The translations under genes and the position numbers were made by a program. Positions 50,085 to 58,483 of a DNA stretch of 64,000 nucleotides are shown one piece after another; within the stretch, counting starts at the first letter, position 1; each line of letters starts with the position of its first letter. This stretch comes from Paraconexibacter algicola. GTDB taxonomy: Bacteria > Actinomycetota > Thermoleophilia > Solirubrobacterales > Solirubrobacteraceae. Location of the stretch: positions 62,001 through 126,000 of the forward strand of contig NZ_PYYB01000004.1 of the NCBI RefSeq assembly GCF_003044185.1. Reading direction: 5' to 3'. The notes below the pieces were generated by a model. The model was not told the DNA's origin, did not search any database, and worked only from the letters and a program-made list of their open reading frames with translations.

Positions 50085-51437
50085 GTGCTCATCGACGTCC
50101 TGCGGACGGCCGCCGAGGCGGGGGCCGACACCGCGATCATCGGCCCGGACGGGAGCATCGGCTACGCCGAGCTCGTCGCCCGGGCCGAGCGCCTGGCCGC
50201 GGGCCTGGCCGCCCGCGGCGTGGAGCGGTTCGCGGTCGCGTGCCACGACCCGCTCGCCGTGGTCGCGCTGCTGGCCGCGTCCTCCCGGATCGGTGCGGAG
50301 GCGTGCGTGTACCCGCGCGCGCTCGACGACGCGGGGGTCGCGGAGTCCGCCCAGCGCCTCGGCCACGACCTCGTCGTCGTGGACGCGCCGCGCGACACCG
50401 GGGCCGCGACCGCGCTGGTCCCCGCCGACCTCGAGCAGGACGGTGCGCTGCCGCCCCAGCCGCAGGACGCCCCGGTCCTGATCCTCACGACCGGCACCTC
50501 CGGCACGCCGAAGGGCGTGCGGCACGAGTGGCGGCGGCTGATCGCCGCGGTGCCGCGCGGGGCGGACGCGATCGGTCGCCGCTGGCTGCTGGCCTACAAC
50601 CTCAACCAGTTCGCGGGCTTCCAGGTCCTGCTGCACGCGGTCGTCCACCGGGCGACGCTCGTGGTGCCGCGCAGCAGCCAGGCCCGCGACGCGCTCGACG
50701 CGCTCGTCGCCCACGACGTCTCCCACGTCAGCGCGACGCCGACGTTCTGGCGCCTGCTCGCCGGGCAGGCGGAGGCCGCCGACGGCCCGCCGCCCGCGCT
50801 CGCGCAGATCACGCTCGGCGGCGAGGCGACCCCGGGTCCGCTGATCGAGCGGCTGCGCGCGGTGTTCCCGGACGCGCGGATCACGCACGTCTACGCGGGC
50901 ACCGAGTTCGGGTCCGCGATCGCGATCACCGACGGGGAGCCCGGCCTGCCCGCCTCCGTGCTCGAGCGCGGGGAGGACGCCGACGTGCGCTTCCGCGTCG
51001 TCGACGGCGAGCTGCACGTGCGCTCCCGGCACGCCATGCGCGGCTACCACGGGGCCCCCGAGCACGAGGGCTGGATCGCCACCGGGGACCTCGTCGAGGA
51101 GCGCGACGGGCGCCTGCACTTCGTCGGGCGCACGGTCGAGATCATCAACGTCGGGGGCGCCAAGGTGCACCCCCTCCCGATCGAGGAGCTCGTCTCGACC
51201 GTGCCCGGGATCGCGGTCGCCGCCGTCTACGGCGCGCCGAACGCGATCACCGGCCAGATCGTCGCGATCGACGTCGTCCTCGAGCCGGGCGCCGACGAGG
51301 CCGTCGTCAAGAAGGCCGTGTACGCCGCCTGCTCGGTGCTTCCCGCGCCCGGCCGGCCGCGCCGCCTGCGCTTCGTCGACGCGCTCGAGACCCGCGGCGA
51401 CAAGATCGTCCGCACCACAACCCAGGAGCAGCAATGA
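50085..51437 (+). CDS. AMP-forming acyl(-ACP) ligase
   Basis: 450 residues from GTG, shorter than typical acyl-CoA synthetases (500-600). The ATP loop is [14 protein letters not shown] (132-145). Then come [19 protein letters not shown] (A5 region), [36 protein letters not shown] (A7-A8), and GDKIVRTT at the end with the catalytic Lys440. It activates a carboxylic acid as the adenylate and loads the ACP encoded just upstream, by inference from position. It overlaps the SDR gene by ATGA. The acid is unknown. Confidence 0.9.
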   Translation: MLIDVLRTAAEAGADTAIIGPDGSIGYAELVARAERLAAGLAARGVERFAVACHDPLAVVALLAASSRIGAEACVYPRALDDAGVAESAQRLGHDLVVVDAPRDTGAATALVPADLEQDGALPPQPQDAPVLILTTGTSGTPKGVRHEWRRLIAAVPRGADAIGRRWLLAYNLNQFAGFQVLLHAVVHRATLVVPRSSQARDALDALVAHDVSHVSATPTFWRLLAGQAEAADGPPPALAQITLGGEATPGPLIERLRAVFPDARITHVYAGTEFGSAIAITDGEPGLPASVLERGEDADVRFRVVDGELHVRSRHAMRGYHGAPEHEGWIATGDLVEERDGRLHFVGRTVEIINVGGAKVHPLPIEELVSTVPGIAVAAVYGAPNAITGQIVAIDVVLEPGADEAVVKKAVYAACSVLPAPGRPRRLRFVDALETRGDKIVRTTTQEQQ

Positions 51438-52168
51438 GCAGTCGCGTCGTCGTGATCACCGGCGGGAGCCGCGGGCTCGGGGCCGGCATCGTCCAGGCGT
51501 TCCTCGACGCCGGCGATGTCGTCGCCACCTGCAGCCGCTCCGCCACGCCGCGGACCGACGCCTGGGCGGCGGATCCCGCCACCGCGGAGCGGTTCCTGTT
51601 CGCGCCGGTCGACATCGTCGACGTCGCGGCCGCGCAGGCGTTCGTCGCGCAGGTGCTCGAGCGGTTCGGGCGCATCGACGTGCTCGTGAACAACGCGGGC
51701 ATCGCGCGCGACGGCGTCATCGGCCTCGCCTCCGACGAGGACATCGACACGGTCCTCGACCTGAACCTCAAGGCGACGTTCACGATGACCCGCCTCGTCG
51801 CCCGGCGCATGCTCCTGGCGGGCAGCGGCCGGATCGTCAACATCTCCTCGATCGTCGGGCTGTCCGGCTATCGCGGCCTGTCGGTGTACTCGGCGACGAA
51901 GGCCGGCCTCGACGGCTTCTCCCGCTCGCTGGCCCGCGAGCTCGGTGCGCGCGGGATCACGGTCAACTCGGTCGCGCCCGGGTACCTCCGCACCGAGATG
52001 TCGCACGGCCTCGACGAGAGCCAGCTGCAGCAGATCGCCCGGCGGACCCCGGCCGGCCGGCTCGGCGAGCCGGAGGACATCGCTGGCGTCGTGCTGTTCC
52101 TCTGCTCGCCCGCCGCGAGCTTCATGACCGGGCAGACGCTCGTGGTCGACGGGGGGCTGACCGCCTGA
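51434..52168 (+). CDS. FabG-like short-chain dehydrogenase/reductase
   Basis: 244 residues, the standard SDR length. The cofactor loop is [12 protein letters not shown], then NNAGI (about 87-90), the catalytic Ser139 (NISS), Tyr152 and Lys156 (YSATK), and an Asn in DLNLKAT. The end [16 protein letters not shown] is typical FabG. It fits as a 3-oxoacyl-ACP reductase acting on the carrier-bound acyl chain. It overlaps the acyltransferase gene by one base (TGATG). Confidence 0.92.
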   Translation: MSSRVVVITGGSRGLGAGIVQAFLDAGDVVATCSRSATPRTDAWAADPATAERFLFAPVDIVDVAAAQAFVAQVLERFGRIDVLVNNAGIARDGVIGLASDEDIDTVLDLNLKATFTMTRLVARRMLLAGSGRIVNISSIVGLSGYRGLSVYSATKAGLDGFSRSLARELGARGITVNSVAPGYLRTEMSHGLDESQLQQIARRTPAGRLGEPEDIAGVVLFLCSPAASFMTGQTLVVDGGLTA

Positions 52169-52749
52169 TGGAGCCCGCGCCCGACGACCGCCGCGCCTCC
52201 TGGCCGAAGGGCGTGCGCGCGCTCTACTGGTCCGACTACGTCGCGCACTGCAGCCACAAGGCGCCCGAGTCCCGCGAGCGCCGCCGGCTGCTCGCGCTGC
52301 CCCGCCTGCTGGTCAACCCGTCGCTGCAGGCGGTCCTCGTGCTGCGGATCGCCAACGCGAGCCCGCGCTGGACGTGGTGGATCTGGCGAAACTTCTTCGT
52401 CCGGCTGCACTCGATGGACTGGAGCGGCAAGCTCGAGATCGGGCCCGGGTTCGAGATCCCGCACCCGATCGGCGTGCTGCTCGCCGCCGACGCGCAGATC
52501 GGCGCCAACGTCGGGCTCGGCCACAACGTGACGCTCGCGGGCGAACGCGGTCCCGGTCGGCCGATCATCGAGGACAACGTCACCGTGTACCCGGGCTCCG
52601 TGCTGATGGGCGGCGTGCGCATCGGCGAGGGCTCGATCGTCGGCGCCAACTGCGTCGTCACCCGGGACGTGCCGCCCGGACGGATGGTCACGCCGCGCGG
52701 CGTCGTCCCGCTCGCCGCCTCCAACCGGCACGGAGAGCCCGGGACGTGA
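52168..52749 (+). CDS. serine-acetyltransferase-like LbH acyltransferase, ACP-module partner
   Basis: 193 residues, ATG sharing a base with the SDR stop. It is CysE-like: LIWRNFF helix-rich start (WTWWIWRNFFVRLHSMDW), then KLEIGPGFEIPHPIGVLLAADAQIGANVGLGHNVTLAG (catalytic His in IPHPIG) and VRIGEGSIVGANCVVTRDVPPG. It is clearly related to the protein at 43509. Its place directly after ACP, ligase and SDR suggests that it passes the ACP-bound acyl group to a sugar. It overlaps the following PslG-like gene by GTGA. Confidence 0.83.
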   Translation: MEPAPDDRRASWPKGVRALYWSDYVAHCSHKAPESRERRRLLALPRLLVNPSLQAVLVLRIANASPRWTWWIWRNFFVRLHSMDWSGKLEIGPGFEIPHPIGVLLAADAQIGANVGLGHNVTLAGERGPGRPIIEDNVTVYPGSVLMGGVRIGEGSIVGANCVVTRDVPPGRMVTPRGVVPLAASNRHGEPGT

Positions 52750-53873
52750 GCGGCCGGCGGGCCCGGCGCCGGCTGGCGGCCGTCGCGGGCGCCGCCGCCC
52801 TCGCCGCGCTCGCCGGTTGCGGCGGCGGGGAGCAGCCCGTCCGCACGCTCGACCCGCCCGCCCACCGGGGCGTCGCGGTCGACATCGTCTTCGGCACGCC
52901 CGCCTCGGCGGAGCTCGCGGAGGTCGACGCCGCCGCCGAGCTCGGCGCCGACGCGATCCGCGTGGCCGTCCAGTGGGCGGGAATGGAGCCGCTGCGCGCC
53001 GGCGAGCTCGCCGACTGGTACGTGCAGCGGCTCGACGGGCTCGTGGCGCGCGCGCGGCGCGCGGGGCTGCAGGTCCTGCTGACCCCGGTGTTCACGCCGT
53101 GCTGGGCGGTCGACGCCGCCGGCGGTGCGCCGTGCGCCTCCCCGGCGGCCGCGCAGCAGGTGCAGACCACGCACCCGCGCGATCCCGCCGACTACGCGCG
53201 CTTCGCGGGACGGCTCGCCCGCCGCTACGGCGACGCGCTGGCCGGACTGGAGGTCTGGAACGAGCCGAACCTCCCGGGCTTCTGGGCTCCGCAGGACGCG
53301 GCGCGCGACTACGTCCGCCTGGTCCGCGCCACGCGGCAGGAGCTGCTGCGCGTCGCGCCCCGGCTGCCGCTCGTCGCGGGCGCGCTGGCGGGCGGCGACG
53401 CCCCGTTCCTGGAGCAGCTGTACGGCGAGGGGCTCGCCGACGAGATCGACGTCCTGTCCGTGCACGCGTACAACGACGGCCGCCCGCCCGAGCGGGGCCT
53501 GCCCGCCCGCTTCGCGCGCGCCGCGTTCCGGCAGGGCCTGCTCGCGGTCAAGGGGGTGGTGGAACGGCGGGACGCCGGGCGCACCGTCTGGGTGACCGAG
53601 ATCGGCTGGAACACGAGCACGCAGCGCGGTGAGCTGTTCAACGACGGGGTCGGGGAGGCCGAGCAGGCCGCCTACCTCGGCCGGGCCCTCGCGCGCCTGC
53701 AGGCCCCGGGGACGGCGCTGGGGTTTCCGGAGTCGGTGTTCGTGTACCGGCTGCGCGATCCACGCCAGGCGCCCGCGGATCCGCAGCAGAACTACGGGCT
53801 GATCGCCGCCGACGGCCGCCGCAAGCCCGCGTTCGCCGCGGTGCGCAGGGCGTTCGCCGCCCGGCGCGGCTAG
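52746..53873 (+). CDS. lipoprotein PslG-like glycoside hydrolase, copy 4
   Basis: 375 residues, GTG overlapping the upstream stop. Lipoprotein signal MSGRRARRRLAAVAGAAALAALAGC (lipobox LAGC, Cys25). The barrel is VWNEPNLPGFW (acid/base Glu173), then VWVTEIGWNT (nucleophile Glu285) and a short C-terminus. There is no extra beta domain. It is the smallest and only lipid-anchored copy of the four. It is tightly coupled to the ACP module, which suggests that it acts on the acylated polymer. The TAG stop forms the first half of the -10 hexamer of the next gene. Confidence 0.82.
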   Translation: MSGRRARRRLAAVAGAAALAALAGCGGGEQPVRTLDPPAHRGVAVDIVFGTPASAELAEVDAAAELGADAIRVAVQWAGMEPLRAGELADWYVQRLDGLVARARRAGLQVLLTPVFTPCWAVDAAGGAPCASPAAAQQVQTTHPRDPADYARFAGRLARRYGDALAGLEVWNEPNLPGFWAPQDAARDYVRLVRATRQELLRVAPRLPLVAGALAGGDAPFLEQLYGEGLADEIDVLSVHAYNDGRPPERGLPARFARAAFRQGLLAVKGVVERRDAGRTVWVTEIGWNTSTQRGELFNDGVGEAEQAAYLGRALARLQAPGTALGFPESVFVYRLRDPRQAPADPQQNYGLIAADGRRKPAFAAVRRAFAARRG

Positions 53874-53876
53874 GGT
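53871..53876 (+). promoter_or_regulatory. -10 element TAGGGT overlapping a stop codon
   Basis: TAGGGT begins at the TAG stop of PslG-like copy 4 and ends 8 bases before the ATG at 53885. It is a second example of a stop codon shared with a -10 element. Confidence 0.45.
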
Positions 53877-53884
53877 CCGGGGCG

Positions 53885-54565
53885 ATGGCCCAGCCGATCA
53901 CCCGTCAGGTCCTCCAGGACGTCATGGCCGTCGTCGACCTGCCCGACCCGGTCGTCGAGTTCGGCTCCCTGCAGGTCGAGGCCGCGCAGGACATCGACCT
54001 GCGCCGCTTCTTCGCCGGACGGCCGTTCACCGGGACCGACTTCCGCGAGGGGCCGGGCGTCGACCGCGTCGAGGACCTGCGGGCGCTGACGTTCGGCGAC
54101 GGCGAGGTCGGCACCGCGATCTGCCTCGACACGCTCGAGCACTGCGCCGATCCGCCGCAGGCGTGCCGCGAGCTGGCCCGGGTGACGCGCCGCGACGGTG
54201 GCGTCTGCCTGATCAGCTCGGTGATGCTGTTCGGCATCCACGGCTACCCCAACGACTACTTCCGCTTCACCCCCGAGGGCTTCCGCGAGCTGCTGAGCGG
54301 CTTCGACGACGTCCGCGTGGTCGGGATCGGCGACCCGGACATCCCGCGCGAGGTGTTCGGGATCGGCGTGCACGGCCGCTCGCTCGGGGACCTCGACCTC
54401 GCCAAGCTGCCGAGCGTCGTCGCGCTGCAGCGCGTCTGGGACGACCCGGCAACCGGCGTCAAGGTCGGACCGCTGCGCGTCCCGCCGGGGCAGCTCGCCC
54501 GCTCGCTCGTGCGCGAGCTCCCGGGCGTCCTGCGCGCCCGCCGCGCCGCGCGCCGCAGCGCCTGA
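53885..54565 (+). CDS. SAM-dependent methyltransferase, class I
   Basis: 226 residues. The conserved core is PVVEFGSLQVEAAQDIDLRRFF rather than a canonical G-x-G-x-G motif I, so the fold is inferred from AICLDTLEHCADPPQACRELARV and GGVCLISSVMLFGIHGYPNDYFRFTPEGFRELL. These match the methyltransferase-11 group found in sugar clusters. The altered motif I may mean weak or different cofactor use. It converges on the next minus-strand gene with a 19-base gap. Confidence 0.75.
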   Translation: MAQPITRQVLQDVMAVVDLPDPVVEFGSLQVEAAQDIDLRRFFAGRPFTGTDFREGPGVDRVEDLRALTFGDGEVGTAICLDTLEHCADPPQACRELARVTRRDGGVCLISSVMLFGIHGYPNDYFRFTPEGFRELLSGFDDVRVVGIGDPDIPREVFGIGVHGRSLGDLDLAKLPSVVALQRVWDDPATGVKVGPLRVPPGQLARSLVRELPGVLRARRAARRSA

Positions 54566-54584
54566 CCGGGACGGTCGCGCGCGC

Positions 54585-55268
54585 TCAGGACGCTGGCGCG
54601 TCGCCGACGCGACGGGCGGCCAGCACGTGCTGGAAGGTCAGGAACGTGCGCCCCGGCCCGCGGGCCAGCAGCCGCACGAGACGCCCGTCGGACGGGCCGG
54701 TCGGCCGCGGGCGCAGCACGCGACGCACCTCCACGACCTCGAGGCCGGCGGCGGCGCACAGGCCGTACGCGTCGGCGAGCGTGAACCAGCGCAGGTGCGT
54801 CCGGTCGAAGATCCCCATGCTGCGCCGCGGGAACGTGCCGCGCACGCCGAGCTGCCAGAACGTCTCCCAGTGGCGGACGTTCGGCAGGCTGACGACGACG
54901 GTGCCCCCGGGCGCCAGGGCGCGCACCAGCCGCGCGAGCACCGCCTCCGGGTCGCGCAGGTGCTCCAGGACGTCGGCGCAGACGATCACGTCGAACGGCT
55001 CCTCGGGCAGCGGCACGTCGGCGTCGAGGTCGACGGCGTGGACCGCGTCGAGGCGCTCGCGCGCGATCGCCACGTAGGCGGGATCGCGCTCCAGCCCGAC
55101 GACCGTCCCGGCCCCGTCGGCCTTCAGCGCGGCGCCCAGCGCCCCCGAGCTGCAGCCGACGTCCAGGACGCGCCGCGGTCGCGGCGGGACGAGCGCGCGG
55201 ACCTCCGGGCGGTCGTTCTCGTAGGCGGCGGCGAGGACGTCGAAGCCGCCACCGGGCCCCGGGACCAT
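54585..55268 (-). CDS. SAM-dependent methyltransferase, class I
   Basis: 227 residues, sharing one base with the upstream stop (TGATG). Motif I is VLDVGCSSGALGAALK, then VVGLERDPAYVAIARERLD and VIVCADVLEHLRDPEAVLARLV (motif III). PGGTVVVSLPNVRHWE is post-motif III. This UbiG/Methyltransf_23-like profile with F-D-R-T-H-L-R-W-F-T near the end is common among O-antigen methyltransferases. It forms a two-gene unit with 55268. Confidence 0.88.
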   Translation of the reverse strand: MVPGPGGGFDVLAAAYENDRPEVRALVPPRPRRVLDVGCSSGALGAALKADGAGTVVGLERDPAYVAIARERLDAVHAVDLDADVPLPEEPFDVIVCADVLEHLRDPEAVLARLVRALAPGGTVVVSLPNVRHWETFWQLGVRGTFPRRSMGIFDRTHLRWFTLADAYGLCAAAGLEVVEVRRVLRPRPTGPSDGRLVRLLARGPGRTFLTFQHVLAARRVGDAPAS

Positions 55269-55984
55269 CAGCCGTTCTTGCGGGCGTGGAAGACGGCGTG
55301 GCGGACGGCCCAGCCGTCGGTCGCCTTCATCGAGAACTTCGCGACCCGCTCGACGTGGTCGAACCCGGCGCCCCAGATCATCGAGCGCCACGCCCGCTGG
55401 TTGGGCATCCAGTACACGACCGCGGCGTCGCGGTCGGCGCGGTAGCGGGACACGGGCCAGGGGAGGAGGTCCAGTCGCGGGTCGTACTCCTCGGCGCTGA
55501 CGAACATGCCGCCGGGCTTCGTCAGGGCGGCGATGCGCTCGAGCGCGAGCACCTGGTCGCGCAGGTGGATGAGCACGGAGCCGCAGAAGACGAGGTCGAA
55601 CTGCCCGAGGTCCTCGGGCAGCGCGTGGTAGACCGAGCACACGACCCGCTCGACCTTGCTGCCCAGCAGCTCCTTGGCGACCGCGAAGCCCTGCCCGCGC
55701 TGCACGTCGGCGAAGGTCTCGGGCCGGCGGCGGGCGGGCCAGTCGAGGTCCTCCTCGCGGTCGAGGTCCAGGGCCACGACCTCGGCGCCGCGGCGCTCGA
55801 GCTCGAAGGCCCAGAACCCGTCCCAGGTCCCGACCTCCAGGACGCGCTTGCCGTCCAGGCGCTCGGGGAGCCGGTAGTGCGGGACCTGATCACGCAGATC
55901 GAAGATGCCGGGGGTCACCAGACCCTCCGGCAGCTCGAGCGTGTGGTACCAGCTCATGGACTTGGCGCGCTCCAGGGTGCTCAC
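55268..55984 (-). CDS. SAM-dependent methyltransferase (DUF1698/CmoB-like fold)
   Basis: 238 residues from GTG 55984. WYHTLELPEGLVTPGIFDLRD at the start, VLEVGTWDGFWAFELERRGAEVVALDLD (motif I) and FDLVFCGSVLIHLRDQVLALERI. It matches the plus-strand gene at 56730 almost word for word in these segments, so the two are paralogues. The first 30 residues bind a charged substrate tail in related enzymes. It starts from a promoter shared with rfbF. Confidence 0.85.
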   Translation of the reverse strand: MSTLERAKSMSWYHTLELPEGLVTPGIFDLRDQVPHYRLPERLDGKRVLEVGTWDGFWAFELERRGAEVVALDLDREEDLDWPARRRPETFADVQRGQGFAVAKELLGSKVERVVCSVYHALPEDLGQFDLVFCGSVLIHLRDQVLALERIAALTKPGGMFVSAEEYDPRLDLLPWPVSRYRADRDAAVVYWMPNQRAWRSMIWGAGFDHVERVAKFSMKATDGWAVRHAVFHARKNG

Positions 55985-55992
55985 AGGACCGG

Positions 55993-56000
55993 CATACTAC
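55993..56000. promoter_or_regulatory. shared bidirectional -10 (CATACTAC)
   Basis: On the plus strand CATACT/TACTAC lies 7-9 bases before the rfbF ATG (56008). On the minus strand TAGTAT (55999-55994) lies 9 bases before the GTG at 55984. The divergent starts are only 23 bases apart, so one 8-bp element seems to serve both genes. Confidence 0.45.
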
Positions 56001-56007
56001 GCGCCGC

Positions 56008-56733
56008 ATGCCACGCCGAGAGCCTGTCGTGATCCTCTGCGGAGGGCGGGGAACCCGTCTGCAGGAGAAGACCGTCGACATCCCCAAGCCCCTGGTGGAG
56101 ATCGGGGGCCGTCCGATCGTGTGGCACGTGATCCAGGTGTACGCCGCCCAGGGCTTCCACCGCTTCGTGCTGCTGACCGGCTACAAGGGCGAGATGATCG
56201 AGGCGTTCGCGCGCGAGACGGCGTGGCCGGAGGGCCTGGAGGTCCGCTGCGTCGACACGGGCCTGGACACCCAGACGGGCGGGCGGATCAAGCGCGCCGC
56301 GGCCACGGGCGCGTTTGGCGACGGCCGCTTCGCCGCCACGTACGCCGACGGCGTCGCGGACGTCGACCTCGCCGGCCTGCTGGCCTTCCACGAGGGACAC
56401 GGCGAGCTCGCGACGATGACCGTCGTGCGCCCCGAGCTGCAGTTCGGCGTCACCGTCATCGAGGGCGACAACCGCGTCTCCGGCTTCCGCGAGAAGCCCC
56501 GCAGCGAGCACTGGATCAACGGCGGCTTCTTCGTCTTCGAGCCCGGCGTCCTGGACTACCTCAGCGAGTCGAGCATCCTCGAGCGGGAGCCGCTGGAGGG
56601 CCTGGCGACCGACGGCGCGCTGCACGCGTTCCGCCACACCGGCTACTGGGACTGCATGGACACCTACAAGGACTCGATCACGCTGAACGACCTGTGGGCC
56701 TCCGGTGCGGCCCCGTGGAAGGTCTGGGCGTGA
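56008..56733 (+). CDS. rfbF: glucose-1-phosphate cytidylyltransferase
   Basis: 241 residues. It makes CDP-glucose from CTP and glucose 1-phosphate. The nucleotide loop is ILCGGRGTRLQEKT, then IPKPLVEIGGRPIVWHV and the RfbF-specific VDTGLDTQTGGRIKRAA and YADGVADVDL. EHWINGGFFVFEPGVLDYL and GYWDCMDTYKD complete the family pattern. The normal partner, CDP-glucose dehydratase, is encoded two genes downstream. It overlaps the next methyltransferase gene. Confidence 0.95.
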   Translation: MPRREPVVILCGGRGTRLQEKTVDIPKPLVEIGGRPIVWHVIQVYAAQGFHRFVLLTGYKGEMIEAFARETAWPEGLEVRCVDTGLDTQTGGRIKRAAATGAFGDGRFAATYADGVADVDLAGLLAFHEGHGELATMTVVRPELQFGVTVIEGDNRVSGFREKPRSEHWINGGFFVFEPGVLDYLSESSILEREPLEGLATDGALHAFRHTGYWDCMDTYKDSITLNDLWASGAAPWKVWA

Positions 56734-57470
56734 GCGACGCGCGCACGGCGGTCGCCGGCGTCCCGTTCTGGTACCACACGATCGAGGTCGCCCCGGGGGT
56801 GCTGACCCCGGGTCAGGTGGACCTGCGCACGAGCGCCGCGAAGCTCCTGCCCGACGACCTGACCGGCCGTCGCGCGCTGGACGTCGGCACGTTCGACGGC
56901 TTCTGGGCGTTCGAGCTGGAGCGGCGCGGCGCGCAGGTCGTGGCGATCGACGTCGACGCGCTCGACAGCGCGCAGTGGCCGCCGCTGAACCGCCCGCGCC
57001 TGGAGCGCCAGGCGGCCGAGTGGGGGATGGAGCTCGGCCGCGGCTTCGCGGTCGCGCACGAGGCGCTCGGCTCGTCGGTGCAGCGGATCGTCTGCGACGT
57101 CTACGACGCCGCGCCCGACCGGCTGGGCGGCCCGTTCGACCTCGTCTTCATGGGCGCGATCACCGAGCACCTGCGGGACCCGGTCCGCGCGCTGGAGGCG
57201 GTGCTGTCGTGCCTGCGCCCGGGCGGCGAGCTGGTCCAGATGGAGCCGTTCTCGATCCGCAACACGCTGCGCGCCCCGCGCACCCCGGTCGCGCACTTCC
57301 AGCCGCTGGTGAGCGACTTCAACTGGTGGTACCCGAACCTGTCGATGCTCAAGGCGATGCCGTGGGCCGCCGGGTTCGTCGACGTGCGGCGGACCTGCTT
57401 CCTGCGGCCGCCGTCCTCCAGGGCGATGACCGGCTGGTACGCCGGGATCGCCTCCCGCCGACCGTCCTGA
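56730..57470 (+). CDS. SAM-dependent methyltransferase, paralogue of 55268
   Basis: 246 residues, GTG overlapping the rfbF stop (GTGA). FWYHTIEVAPGVLTPGQVDLR and ALDVGTFDGFWAFELERRGAQVVAIDVD mirror the divergent gene at 55268, as does FDLVFMGAITEHLRDPVRALE. The C-terminal half has diverged (NWWYPNLSMLKAMPWAAGFVDV). Its position between rfbF and rfbG suggests that it methylates a CDP-sugar or its product. Confidence 0.87.
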   Translation: MSDARTAVAGVPFWYHTIEVAPGVLTPGQVDLRTSAAKLLPDDLTGRRALDVGTFDGFWAFELERRGAQVVAIDVDALDSAQWPPLNRPRLERQAAEWGMELGRGFAVAHEALGSSVQRIVCDVYDAAPDRLGGPFDLVFMGAITEHLRDPVRALEAVLSCLRPGGELVQMEPFSIRNTLRAPRTPVAHFQPLVSDFNWWYPNLSMLKAMPWAAGFVDVRRTCFLRPPSSRAMTGWYAGIASRRPS

Positions 57471-57493
57471 ACGACTGAGAGACTGAGCAGCAC

Positions 57494-58483
57494 ATGACCT
57501 TCGGAGAGCAGCTGTCCGGCAAGACCGCCTTCGTCACCGGCGCCTACGGGATGCTCGGCTCGTGGCTCGTGCGCGGGCTGCTGGACCACGGTGCACGCGT
57601 CGTCGTGCTCAAGCGCGACCAGGTGGCCGCGTCCGCGCTGGCCCTCGACGGGCTGGAGGCCCGCTGCCAGGTGGTGCGCGGCGACCTCGTCGACGCGAAC
57701 CTCATGGACCGGGCGCTCGGCGAGTACGAGGTCGATGCGGTCTTCCACCTCGCCGCGCAGACGATCGTCGGCACCGCCAACCGCTCCCCGGCCTCGACGT
57801 TCGACTCGAACATCCGCGGCACCTGGACGCTGCTGGAGGCCTGCCGCCACCACCAGGTCTCGCAGACGGTCGTCGCCGCGTCCGACAAGGCCTACGGCCC
57901 GCACGACACGCTGCCCTACAAGGAGGACTTCGCGCTGCAGCCGAAGTTCCCCTACGACGTCTCGAAGGCCGCCACGGACCTCATCGCCCGCTCGTACTTC
58001 CACACCTACGGCCTGCCGGTGGCGGTGACCCGGTTCGCGAACATCTACGGCGGCGGGGACCTCAACCCGTCCCGGCTGATCCCCGAGATGGTCTCGGGCA
58101 TCCTCGCGGGCCGCGCCCCGGTGATCCGCTCCGACGGCTCGCCCGAGCGGGACTTCCTCTACGTCGAGGACGCGGTCGCCGCCTACCTGGCGATCGCCGA
58201 CGAGCTGGCGGCCGGCCGCGCGGGCGGCGAGGCGTTCAACGCCGGGGGCGACGCGCCGCACAGCGTCCGCGAGATCGTCGACCTGACGATCGAGGTGGTC
58301 GGCTCCGACGTCGTCGCCGACTACCAGGGCGCCGGCGTCCCCGACGGGGAGATCGACCGCCAGTACGTGGACTCGACGAAGCTGCGCGAGCTGACCGGCT
58401 GGGCCCCGCAGGTCGACCTGCGCGAGGGCCTGCGACGCACCGTCGAGTGGTACCGGGCGCACCCCGAGGCGCTCTCGGCGTGA
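57494..58483 (+). CDS. rfbG: CDP-glucose 4,6-dehydratase-like NAD-dependent dehydratase
   Basis: 329 residues, extended SDR. The cofactor loop is VTGAYGMLGSWLV, and catalytic residues are Ser130-Asp131-Lys132 (VVAASDKAYG) plus Tyr154 and Lys158 (YDVSK). The segment LPYKEDFALQPKFPYDVSKAATDLI and FANIYGGGDLNPSRLIPE are those of CDP-glucose 4,6-dehydratases rather than GDP- or dTDP-type enzymes. The product is a CDP-4-keto-6-deoxyglucose. The usual next enzymes (RfbH, RfbE) are absent from the window. Confidence 0.9.
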   Translation: MTFGEQLSGKTAFVTGAYGMLGSWLVRGLLDHGARVVVLKRDQVAASALALDGLEARCQVVRGDLVDANLMDRALGEYEVDAVFHLAAQTIVGTANRSPASTFDSNIRGTWTLLEACRHHQVSQTVVAASDKAYGPHDTLPYKEDFALQPKFPYDVSKAATDLIARSYFHTYGLPVAVTRFANIYGGGDLNPSRLIPEMVSGILAGRAPVIRSDGSPERDFLYVEDAVAAYLAIADELAAGRAGGEAFNAGGDAPHSVREIVDLTIEVVGSDVVADYQGAGVPDGEIDRQYVDSTKLRELTGWAPQVDLREGLRRTVEWYRAHPEALSA

